The notes beneath the pieces are model-generated. The model searched no databases and had not been told where the DNA came from. It worked only from the letters and a program-made list of their open reading frames with translations. This document shows, piece after piece, positions 18,550-27,789 of a stretch of DNA of 64,000 nucleotides; positions within the stretch are counted from its first letter, which is position 1, and every line of letters starts with the position of its first letter. The DNA is from Selaginella moellendorffii. Lineage: Eukaryota > Streptophyta > Lycopodiopsida > Selaginellales > Selaginellaceae. The translations under genes and the position numbers were made by a program. The stretch spans positions 1,678,966 through 1,742,965 of the forward strand of contig NW_003314285.1 in the NCBI RefSeq assembly GCF_000143415.4, in the 5' to 3' direction.

Positions 18550-19394
18550 AGCTTTATTAATTAAAGATACTTTTCTCCATTAATATATAGTTTCAATTTG
18601 AATACACTTGCTGATTATTAAAATTAAATTTCACTTAAAAGTTTTTTTTTGGAATTCCACCCAAATTTTAATAAAGATAAAAATTGTCTTCAAGTGAGGG
18701 AGTGCCTAGACAAGAATTTTAATTTTTCTAAACTATAATGGGTGAATTTAATTTTGTAAAGGAGTCATATGGAAAGTCAAGAAGTGCTTTAAATTTTTTT
18801 TTAATTTTCTTAGGTGGGTTTAGTTTTGTAAAAGAGTCATTTGGAAGACAAAAGTATTATAAATAATATTAAATCTTTTATGCTAAAAGTGAAAATTTAC
18901 TTTGTACTTATTTAATATATAGAGTGTATATTATATTTTACTGAAATTATATATCACTTTTCAATTGTTATAATTTACAATTACTTCTAAGAAATAAAAG
19001 ATAATGACTTGAGAGACAATTTATTTGGGTTCAAATGTAAAAAGAAAATTCCTATAAATAATGTTTTTCAATTAATTAAATATTTTAAGATATTTAGAAT
19101 TAAACATCTTTGTGCACTAAATAACCTTTGAGGAGATTTAAAGTTATAAACTTAGAATATAATAATTCTAAATGTTCCCAAAGAATGTTTAAATATTAAA
19201 TTAAAATAATAAAGAAATAGATAGTGAATAAATAAATATTGCAAATGTAGAATTTTATTTTATCTTGTTGCTTCATAAAACATAATTTATATTAAACCAA
19301 TCAAGCTACTCCAAATAATTCCATTATTTATTTTTTCCTTTTTTTAAAAATATATTCCTTTTCTTTTATTATGAATATATGATTATAAATTAAA
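18550..19394. other. AT-rich intergenic, no gene
   Basis: Strongly A/T-rich spacer with repeated phrases such as TAAAAGAGTCAT / TAAAGGAGTCAT near 18760 and 18829, and no long frame. The motif GGGTTTAGGGT at 19405-19415, just before the next gene, is telo-box-like. Confidence 0.5.
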
Positions 19395-19432
19395 ATGACG
19401 AGGGGTTTAGGGTGTAAGAATGTGGGCAGAGG

Positions 19433-22252
19433 ATGCGCTTGGGGCTCCTGCGCCCTCGCTCGCGCTTCTTCCGTCTCAATCTCGATAGCAATGCTTCCTC
19501 CTCCTCATCTTCCACTGGCGACAATGGTGGGGAAAATGGCCGCTCGAATCCAGTGCTCAAGAAGAAGAAGCACCCCGGCTCGCAAGACAGCAATGGCGAT
19601 CCCTTGAAGGAGCTGTGCTCGCTCGTCGCCTCTGCTACTTCCAAGCCAAATGCGGTGCTCATCTCGGCGTCGTCCCGGACGAAATCGCTCCAGCAGCGCT
19701 ACAATCGCGTGGAATGCAGCATCCGCCAGGTACGCTCGAGTCGCTCGAGTGGATTCTTCGGCCATGCCGATGCGATCCTCGATATTTTGGGGTTCCTAGA
19801 GCATGGACAGGAAATCGGCAGTGCTCTGGGGCAGCGATTCGAGTCTCTTCTCTCGGATTTTCTAGTCGCTAGGGTTGTGCTTGGAGCTCAGAGCTTAGAG
19901 ATGGCGTGCTCGTTCTTCGAGTGGGCGTCTGGAAGTGGTGGGAGCTACAGGCCCGGGATCTTGGCATACGATTGCCTCGTTCATGTTCTTGTCAAGGGTG
20001 GAAGAGCTGGGCAGGCATACGATAGATTCCAGGAGCTCTCCAGGTTTTCCTTGGCTCCCTCCAAGTTCATGTATGGGATTCTCGTGGATGGTCTAGCGGC
20101 ACAGGGCGATACCGAGAAGGCACTGGCGATCTTCGAAGAGTTTAAGGAACGCTATGGTGGAGAAGAAGAAGAGAGGGTCGTCCAGTGCTTTGGTTTCCTC
20201 GTCACTGGACTTTGCAAGGCTGGGAAGATCTCCGAGGCCACGGATCACTACCAAAGGCTGCGAAAGAGCTTGCGATTCTTGAGCGTGGTGGTGTATAACA
20301 GTCTCATAGACGGGCTTGTCAAGGCCAAGCTCGTGGACAAGGCACTGGAGATTTTCTCTCGAGACATGGACGAGGCTCTCTGCCAGCCAAACTCTCACAC
20401 TTATGGAGCTCTTGTCTCGGGGCTTTGCAAGGCCGGCAGGATCGCAGAGGCTTGCGAGCTCTTCCAGCAGATGATCGAGAGAAGATACACTCCTCACGTA
20501 GTGCTCTACACGACTGTGATCGATGGGCTTTGCAAGGCACGGCAGTTTGACAAGGCTTGCTCGTACCTGGAAAAGATGGAAAGTCCCGACATCGTTACGT
20601 ATAGTGCGTTTATAGACGGGCTTTGCAACGTTGGAAAGGTGGACTATGCTTTTGAGCTCCTCAAGCAGATCCAAGAGCGTGGAAACGCTCGGCCCGACGT
20701 GGTGCTCTACACTATATTCATCAAGGGACTGTGCAAGGCTGGGCAAGTGGACAACGCTGTGGAGTTGTTCTACAAGATGGAAGATATCGGCTGTCCTCCC
20801 AATGCTGTGACTTACAACTCGCTCATGCGAGCGCTGGCTTGGCACAAGAGCGTGGACGCTGCCCGGAGGCTCTTCACGGAGATGATAAGAAAAGGATGCG
20901 AGCCCGATGGAGCGACTTACGTGCTTATCTCCGAAGTTTTTTTCAAGAGCAAGAGCTTGGAGGACGCTCGCAAGTTTGAGGAAGATGTGAGAAACGAATG
21001 CGGCAGCCTCAAAGGCTTGGCTGCGTATGTTTCTCAGATCAACAAGCTCTGCAGGGAAAGGAAGCTGGAAGAGGCGTACAGGATTCTCCAGACGATCGCC
21101 AAAGACATGCAGCCAACAGTGGGGATGTACGCAACGCTCGTTCGCGCCTTTCTGCGAGACGAAAGAGCCATGGAGGTGGACGAGCTCGTGAAAGACATGG
21201 TCCGGAGAGGGTGTGCTCCATCGTGTGAACTTCACAACGCCATCATGGCTGGCTTGAGGTGGATCGCTAGGAACAAGAAGCTGCCAGCCTTCGTCCACAA
21301 GTTGGTCTCGGAGATGGAAGAGAAGCAGTGGATTCCAGACGCACTTTTTTGCACCAGTCTTGTGGAAGGACTGTGCCAAGCCGGCTATCCAGGCCTTGCA
21401 CAGCAGCTAGTGACACAAGCTGACAGCAAACAAGGCTCGATCAATCACCACCTGTGGGATACTCTCGTCAGGATGCTTTTCACGTCGGGAAAACTCAAGA
21501 TAAGCTTGACAGTTGCTGAGCAAGCGCTGGAAAGGGGTTGTGAGATCCATGTTTTGACGTACTACGAGATCATACGAGGACTTGTGAGGCTTGGCAAGGT
21601 GAGCAAGGCACTGGCGCAGTTCCAGAAAATGGTCGAGCATGGAAAGCCGACACTCAGCAGACAGATGGCCATGGTTCACAGCAGCCTTGTAACAAAGCTG
21701 TGTAGGAGGGGCCGACTAGAGGACGCTTACGAGCTCCACCAGAAAATGGTGAAGCGAGGATTGTCCCCGACGATAAAGTCCTACAAGCTTCTGATCAAGT
21801 ACCACTTCAAGGCTGGAAAAGCTGGAGTTTCTCGGCAGTTGTTTGAGCAGATGCAAAAGGTGGATTCGCCGCAAACTCGAGACACTTACAGGGTGCTGTT
21901 GGAAGGCTACTGTCAAGCCGGAATGCTGGACGAAGCCTATGGAGCTTTGGAAGAAACTGTTGCCCGCCAGTTCAAGCCCACTGGAGCGAGCTACCTTGAG
22001 CTGATCCGAAAGCTCTGTGAGCTGGGAAGAACCGAGGAGGCGCACCACATACTCCAGAGGATGGTTTCGCTCGGCCATCGCCCCCTGCTGCTGTCTTACA
22101 ACGCCGTCTTTCAGGCCTACTACGAGAGTGGAAGGTTTGCAAACGCTCGCGAAGTTTTCCAGGAGATCCTAAGGCTGTTTAGGATCGATAAAGCCAGACA
22201 GTTCCCTATCACGGAGGATCAGCTGCGAGTCATCTTCGATCGACCATATTAA
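19433..22252 (+). CDS. P-class pentatricopeptide repeat protein
   Basis: An intronless 939-residue frame. A basic, Ser-rich presequence (about 60 residues) is followed by about 20 canonical 35-residue P-type motifs, such as VVYNSLIDGLVKAKLVDKAL, TYGALVSGLCKAGRIAEACE, LYTTVIDGLCKARQFDKACS and TYNSLMRALAWHKSVDAARR. P-class proteins bind organellar RNA and act in stability, splicing or translation. There is no E, DYW or SMR domain, and the chain ends after the last repeat with LRVIFDRPY. An upstream ATG at 19395 is out of frame; 19433 is the first in-frame ATG. The organelle cannot be decided. Confidence 0.93.
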   Translation: MRLGLLRPRSRFFRLNLDSNASSSSSSTGDNGGENGRSNPVLKKKKHPGSQDSNGDPLKELCSLVASATSKPNAVLISASSRTKSLQQRYNRVECSIRQVRSSRSSGFFGHADAILDILGFLEHGQEIGSALGQRFESLLSDFLVARVVLGAQSLEMACSFFEWASGSGGSYRPGILAYDCLVHVLVKGGRAGQAYDRFQELSRFSLAPSKFMYGILVDGLAAQGDTEKALAIFEEFKERYGGEEEERVVQCFGFLVTGLCKAGKISEATDHYQRLRKSLRFLSVVVYNSLIDGLVKAKLVDKALEIFSRDMDEALCQPNSHTYGALVSGLCKAGRIAEACELFQQMIERRYTPHVVLYTTVIDGLCKARQFDKACSYLEKMESPDIVTYSAFIDGLCNVGKVDYAFELLKQIQERGNARPDVVLYTIFIKGLCKAGQVDNAVELFYKMEDIGCPPNAVTYNSLMRALAWHKSVDAARRLFTEMIRKGCEPDGATYVLISEVFFKSKSLEDARKFEEDVRNECGSLKGLAAYVSQINKLCRERKLEEAYRILQTIAKDMQPTVGMYATLVRAFLRDERAMEVDELVKDMVRRGCAPSCELHNAIMAGLRWIARNKKLPAFVHKLVSEMEEKQWIPDALFCTSLVEGLCQAGYPGLAQQLVTQADSKQGSINHHLWDTLVRMLFTSGKLKISLTVAEQALERGCEIHVLTYYEIIRGLVRLGKVSKALAQFQKMVEHGKPTLSRQMAMVHSSLVTKLCRRGRLEDAYELHQKMVKRGLSPTIKSYKLLIKYHFKAGKAGVSRQLFEQMQKVDSPQTRDTYRVLLEGYCQAGMLDEAYGALEETVARQFKPTGASYLELIRKLCELGRTEEAHHILQRMVSLGHRPLLLSYNAVFQAYYESGRFANAREVFQEILRLFRIDKARQFPITEDQLRVIFDRPY

Positions 22253-22380
22253 GTAAGTCATCTGATATTGATATTTCTTTGTTTGCTTGCTCCTTTCGTG
22301 CAATGCAGCTTGTATCAAAGGCATAACTTATGATGCTTGTGGGTTTATAGGAATGCAAAAGAGCTCTTCTTTCTAAGAGA

Positions 22381-22480
22381 CGAGCCGCGACAAGATCCAC
22401 TCCAAGCTTCTCGAGCTAGGCGATGGCGATCGCGAAGGTTCCAAGCATATATAGGAGCAGGCACGAGATCATTGTCCGCG
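22381..22480 (+). pseudogene. Fragment of a DYW-PPR gene 3' end
   Basis: GATCCACTCCAAGCTTCTCG and CACGAGATCATTGTCCGCG correspond to 15926-15945 and 16183-16198 of the DYW-PPR gene. The intervening DYW sequence is deleted. It joins directly to GH47 sequence. Confidence 0.7.
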
Positions 22481-22612
22481 TTAATGGAATCATCTTACTA
22501 ATTAGTGGAAGTTATTAATTGTGTTTTACAGGTTTGCCGTAAAATTTAGAGAATTTTACACTCCTTCCTGTTTATGAATATTTCCAGCACCTTCTAAAAG
22601 CATGGACATCAC
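22481..22612 (+). pseudogene. Fragment of the GH47 mannosidase gene
   Basis: The intron-6 sequence GTTAATGGAATCATC with its TTAATTGTGTTTTACAG acceptor, then CTCCTTCCTGTTTA and CACCTTCTAAAAGCATGG, match 17393-17438, 17488-17500 and 17620-17638. Exon 6 and upstream exons are missing. Confidence 0.7.
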
Positions 22613-22619
22613 TAAAATC

Positions 22620-24130
22620 CACTCTTTAAGTTCTACTCAATAGAATCAAATAAACCAAGAGAAGATACTTGGAGCAAAGAAAAATGTTTGAATTCCCTAA
22701 GATAATTAACTTTTCTTTGGAAGGACTATCTCTATGAGATCTAAGACACACATGGTAAGGTATGGCTATCAAGTTAAGATTCTAGAGAATTTTATTCTAA
22801 GGAAGTTAAAGTGGCAATTTATTGTGCAAAAGTGATTAGGGGAAGCAAGAGAGGAGCACGTGATGATGAGTGGAGCTGGGATAATGGAGCATAACATAGA
22901 GCTGATGTGTTGGAGTAGATTATATCCAGTGGGGAATGTAAAATAAAGGGTAGAGGTGGAACCAATCAGATGAAGCCAATCATCATCTTATGTCCCTTCT
23001 TATTTTTTTTTTCCTCTGGAGCAAGATCAGATTTATACTCAGATTGGTAGTATGCAATTATAGGCAAGAGTGCATCAAATTATTGGCTGAGAACTTGGCC
23101 ACTTGCTGGATGAATAGATTCACTGCCCTTTGTAGTGGAGTTCAAGCACAAACTCTAGTGGATGCATTGCTTGGTTTTTGGTTGTGTTGGCCAGGAGCTG
23201 CATTTGTGAGTAGAGTAAGGAGGGCCAGCAAGCCATGTGTAGCCAGGGACAACAACAAGAACAAGTAAAAAAAATTGTTGAAAATTTTCTTAGGAAGGAA
23301 AAATAGAATAAAAAAGTCTTAACAGTAGCCTATCAAAGTGTGCCACCACCTAGCAAGAGCAACAACAAAATCAATCAAATCTAGTTGTCAACATAGCCAC
23401 ACTAGCAGTGACAAGTCAGATGAAGTATCCTAATGAACTTGTGAGCATGACAAACAATGAGCAACAACAATGTTTTCCTGCAATGATGTAATAGTAGAGT
23501 GGTACACAATAGTAATGGCAACAGCAACTTTTGTAGATTAGGATGCTTGGAAGAATGCATTTTTAAATGTTTCTTGCCTTCTGGGATTTTGTCAACAATG
23601 GTTACCTTGTTGTCAATCTAGAGGTATGCAATGTAATAATGGTAACTTCTCTCAAAGAAGGATCCATGACCTTCAGTGAATGATCAATTGTGATAGACAT
23701 GTCCATACTGAGATCATGTTTTTTTTCAATTAGCTTAAGGTTTTATAAAAATAAGTTTTTACAAAAATAGACTTATAAAAATAAAGGTTTTAGGATTTTG
23801 AAGGCATTAATTTGCACTACTTTGTTTTATGGAAATTGAGAGAAAACTTTGATAATTTGTATACAATTAGTCAATATTTCTTAAAAGAAATAAAAAGTCT
23901 ACATTCATATACTTTCCCTAGCCAGATTCTTTATTGATTTACATGGGTTAATTTCAGTTTAAAGATAGTTTTTAAGTTATAGCATATATCACAGAAACTT
24001 CTGAACAATCAAACATGGGGTGTGATGTGGATTAAGGCATGCAAGGTGGCTCAATTATAGTGCAGATTTAGAGATCATGAGAATCTCTGAGCTAGAGAAT
24101 AAAAGCGGGATGCAATATGATTTCTTTTAA
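22620..24130. other. Intergenic, no recognisable gene
   Basis: No supported coding region. One 92-codon frame (22990-23268) has no recognisable domain. CAACAACAA-type simple sequence occurs near 23250, 23340 and 23460. It may be old transposon remains. Confidence 0.4.
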
Positions 24131-24166
24131 AAATTAAATAAAATTACCTAAATGCAGAATCTCCAA

Positions 24167-25069
24167 TTAATTGCATGGGTTTGTATTTGAAGCCCATAAT
24201 ACCCTCAATTTAGGATGTTTTAAAAATGTTTTTTGATGGGATTCATATAATACCAAATTACAGTCACTTTGAAGAGAAAGAAATGTTTTTACTATATCAC
24301 AATTTCTCTTCTTATTACAATATATATTAGGAGACCAAACCATAATTGAATTTTCAGAATATAATACAATATTCCCATCTATTCCTATCTTAAATTCACA
24401 GTATTTAAACTTTGAAGATCCTTTATACCATTTTATATGATCTCCTACATATAAAGCAAGAATGCAATTTAAATGTAAATATAAATAAGCTTTATGATTT
24501 GGTGATATTAAAAATTCAGTAGCTTTTAAAGAATTATAAGGCATGTTACTAATTAAAGTAGTGAGATCAATTCTACAATCATGTAATTTATTGAGCATAA
24601 TACTTTGAATTTGTGGTAATTTATATTGAAAGTTTTTTTCTATAAACTCAATAGCATAATAACCACTCACTATTCTAATAAATCTTGCACGTAAATCTTG
24701 AATACGAATACGATATAAATCCAATAGAGTAGTCAAACTTTGTCTTACATTATCACCATCATCTTGTTCATATTCAATAAGATTTCCTCCACAAGTTGTA
24801 TCAATAAATTTTCCATCTGAACTATAAAGCCATATTTGATTTGTCATGTTTAAAGGTCCATATATATCATCTTGTATTGTATAATCATATTGCATACTTT
24901 GACCCTTTGGCAACTCTCCTGATTTCGTGTTATTAATCATTAATTCAATAGCAGTAATAATTAAATTAACACTATCAACTGTCATACCATTCCTTCCACT
25001 ATAATTTATAGTTGATATAGTAGATTTAATATAGAAAATTAAGAATATAAAAAAATTTATTTTAAACAT
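24167..25069 (-). CDS. Secreted GNA-like lectin-domain protein, copy 1
   Basis: An intronless 300-residue frame with a hydrophobic N-terminal signal (FFIFLIFYI). An unrecognised helical region covers residues about 25-185. The C-terminal bulb-type lectin module (about 188-300) has three sub-repeats. The last reads QSDCNLVLY (267-275), a full match to the mannose-binding pattern QxDxNxVxY; the middle reads GIDGNIVLY (229-237) and lacks the Gln. It also ends with the conserved VLWASNT. Nearly all third codon positions are A or T, unlike the GC-rich PPR genes nearby. It is clearly paralogous to the gene at 52394. Carbohydrate binding outside the cell is inferred; the N-terminal domain is new to me. 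Confidence 0.75.
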   Translation of the reverse strand: MFKINFFIFLIFYIKSTISTINYSGRNGMTVDSVNLIITAIELMINNTKSGELPKGQSMQYDYTIQDDIYGPLNMTNQIWLYSSDGKFIDTTCGGNLIEYEQDDGDNVRQSLTTLLDLYRIRIQDLRARFIRIVSGYYAIEFIEKNFQYKLPQIQSIMLNKLHDCRIDLTTLISNMPYNSLKATEFLISPNHKAYLYLHLNCILALYVGDHIKWYKGSSKFKYCEFKIGIDGNIVLYSENSIMVWSPNIYCNKKRNCDIVKTFLSLQSDCNLVLYESHQKTFLKHPKLRVLWASNTNPCN

Positions 25070-25709
25070 TGTAAAGTGAATTCTTAAAAGCTTTGAAATA
25101 TGATTTGGTCTTTCAAAATTCTAACAAAAAAAACTTTATGTACCACACAAATGATGTGAAATTAATACTTTACACACATGACCTTCACGACATAAGTTGT
25201 AACATAGCCATCTCAAAATTTGACAAATGGCTTAATAATAATTAATTAAATAAGTTTATATTATTTTAAAACTTTTTTCTAAGTAACAACATGTGGTAAT
25301 ATGTATTTAAAAAATTATTATATTAAATTAGTCATAGAGAAATAACAGCAACAACAATTGCATTTAAGCCAGTCCTAGTGCTACAAGTACTAGTTCCTGT
25401 CGTAAGTGATGATAATCATCCACATTAAAGGACGTGGTAAGCTAGAGTTATGCATTGGAGAACTGCAAAAAACAAATTACTGCGCAATGCCAGGTATAAG
25501 TGGTGCTTTCCTCAGGCAAGTCACGCAACAACTCCTCCAGATCTTATGTGCATGAAGAGCAATAGTTACTACCTTTAGTCAAATGGCCAAGTTGAGTATA
25601 GCAACAAAATCTTGAAGACCATTCTCTCAAAGCTCACTAAAGATTATTCACATTGACATTCAAGACTGCTGTGGCTGCCACTCCATTCTCTCTAATGTAT
25701 GGAGTTGAG

Positions 25710-27387
25710 TGTGAGACACAAAATCCCTAGGCCCCAAAGTGGAGCTGGAAAGGGTGCCATGTGGTAGTGGCTGAAGTGAAAGCCAAACGAGCGTAACACG
25801 TTTGGACTAAAAGCTCCGACTTGAAAGGTCGAGAACGGGAGTGGAACTCCCAACAAAGTGCTCGAGGAACAAGCACGAAGCGAGCAATAAGTGAGCCTCT
25901 AAAAAGGGACCCAAAAAGGACCAACACATGACACGTGGAAGTGTCCGAGGTGGAGTCTGAGGTGGAGTCCAAGATGGAGTCCGAAGTGGAGTCCGAGATG
26001 GACCGAGACAGAGTCCGAGATGGAGTCTGAGATGGACCGAGACGGAGTCCGAGATGGAGTCCGAGATGGACCCGAGATGGAGTCCGAGATGGAGTCCGAA
26101 GTGGAGTCTGAGATGGAGTCTGAGATGGACCGAGACGGAGTCCGAGATGGAGTCCGAGATGGAATCCGAGATGGAGTCCGAGAAGGACCCGAGATGAAGT
26201 CCGAGGTCGAGACCGAGACTGGGACTAAGACCGAGACCGAGACCGAGACTGGGACCGAGACCGAGACCGAGATCGGGACCGAGACCGAGACCGAGGCGGG
26301 GACCGAGACCGAGCCCGAGTCCAAGTCCGAGTCCGAGTCTGAGTCCGAGTCCGAGTCCGAGTCCGAGTCCGAGTCCGAGTCCGAGTCCGAGTTCGAGTCT
26401 AAGAGGGTGAAAGCCCAAAGCGTTCGTCTCCCAGACCCTGGGGGGTTTGGTGAGCTCCAAAAGTATAGTAAGGGGGAGGACTGCAGTGGAGCCAGTTTGG
26501 CCAGGAAAGGCCAGTTTGGCCCAGGAAGGCCAGACCCAGTGTTGGGTGATGAACTGACCACTGGGAAGTCCAAGACTAGAGTGAATACGGACCGACAAGC
26601 GGGGTAGCTTGGTGAAGTGTTCTAGTTCCCCCGGGAGATCGACTGGCCGATGCTCCCAGTCCAAGTGTGGGTGGCACTACCTACTTGGATACCAGGCGTG
26701 GCTCAACGGAACCTCGCTCTAAGCCCATGGCTAGAGCACCTAAAGGCAAAAAGTGGGGAGAGTACCCAGGTGGCTCGCGTAAGGCCACGGTGTTCTGAAA
26801 TGTTGTCCCAAAGGCCCAGACTGTGGAAAGGAAGAGGAGCAGTCCTCTGGGGTAGTGACCAAGGACACAGTCGTGTGGTGAGGAAGTCCCAGAAGACCGT
26901 GGGACTTAGTGGTCAGGCCTGTGGGCCTCGATCCAGTGGTAGTGTTGGTGAACACGACCATGGGCAGAAAGGGACTTGGTGGGGACCAGAAAAGGGATAT
27001 TGGGGAAGGCTATTCCTCACATCTGCGGGCATCCTAAGGATGCTAAGGAGTGGATCTGGAATGATCACTCATGGACGGATGGTCCAGTCCTTGAGAGACG
27101 GGATTCTGATGCAGGTGGTGTTAGACCACCGGTATGACCAAGGTAAAGGGGCATGGCCTTACCGTAACGGGCTAGTATGTCGGTGATACCTTGGGGTGTC
27201 GGTCTTAGGACCGGACACGTGGAGCACTTGGACTAAGTGCAAGGGATGAGTGGCATGGATGCCATTCTCGGGGCTAGCAAGTCCTAAGTTCTGAATTGGA
27301 CTTAAGGAGGTGGTGAGTGAGACCCCTCCAAGTGGTCGAAGGTGTGGTTAAGTGACTAAAGTAGAATGGAAAAATTAATCGCTTACA
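25710..27387 (+). mobile_element. Solo LTR of the long-LTR element family
   Basis: The 1678-bp sequence starts TGTGAGACAC and ends GCTTACA, matching both LTRs of the element at 30724-43629. It is flanked by the perfect 5-bp target-site duplication TTGAG (25705-25709 and 27388-27392). No internal region is present, so it arose by LTR-LTR recombination. Orientation is as in the full element. Confidence 0.9.
25935..26405. repeat. GAG-rich hexanucleotide/minisatellite array in the LTR
   Basis: Tandem GAGTCCGAGATG and GACCGAGAC units grade into pure (GAGTCC)n near 26320-26390. Both strands are free of stops over hundreds of bases because of the repeat, giving false frames rich in Glu-Ser/Met or Leu-Gly/Ser-Asp. 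The shorter arrays at 30910-31385 and 42325-42650 are the same region in the other LTRs. Confidence 0.85.
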
Positions 27388-27789
27388 TTGAGGCTATTCT
27401 CTCAATTGAGCTCCAAATCCCTTCACTCTAGCTTGTTTTGCAATGTGCGGCTTAGTTTCAACTTACTGATGAGGAGCAGCTCCAAGCTTGGGCATGGGAT
27501 CTTCTCAAACTTGATCAGCAATATTTGAGCACCTTCTTGCCACCAAGTGTAGGTACAAGGGACAACAAAATCAGTTCCAACAAAATGAGCTTTTTCCCAT
27601 TGGCCAGTTTCTGATGCTTCAGGACTTTGCACCATTCACAAAGTTCTCTACTAGATGGCTTGGTCCTTTCTTCATGAAGAAGCATATTAGAGGTGGTGCC
27701 TACATCCTCACAAATGAATCAAGCTAAGAGTTGCCCCATGCACATAATCACTGCCACCTCAAGCTCTTTCAGTAGTGAGCTGGCTTTAT

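Larger units (their letters stand above)
25400..27780 (+). mobile_element. Degenerate Ty3-type integrase/pol relic, split by a solo LTR
   Basis: Before the solo LTR, QANGQVEYSNKILKTILSKL resembles the integrase core end (QANGQVE...N..LK..L). After it, LQAWAWDLLKLDQQY and RWLGPFFMKKHIRGGAYIL (about 27655-27720) resemble the integrase C-terminal WLGPF...GGAY pattern. Stops and frameshifts abound, so the fragment is old. Confidence 0.6.

Noticed and set aside
20093-21379. 428-codon minus-strand frame inside the P-class PPR gene
   Set aside because: It is antisense to a clear PPR coding region. Its His/Leu-rich translation matches the complement of GC-rich PPR codons and no domain is seen.
22990-23268. 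A small gene of 92 codons in the spacer
   Set aside because: No domain, no homologue recognised, atypical start context; composition like the surrounding non-coding DNA.
25807-26664. Long overlapping frames on both strands (285 and 195 codons) in the first LTR array
   Set aside because: They arise from a GAG-type hexanucleotide repeat with no stops on either strand and have no non-repetitive domain. The same holds at 30819-31461 and 42117-42785.
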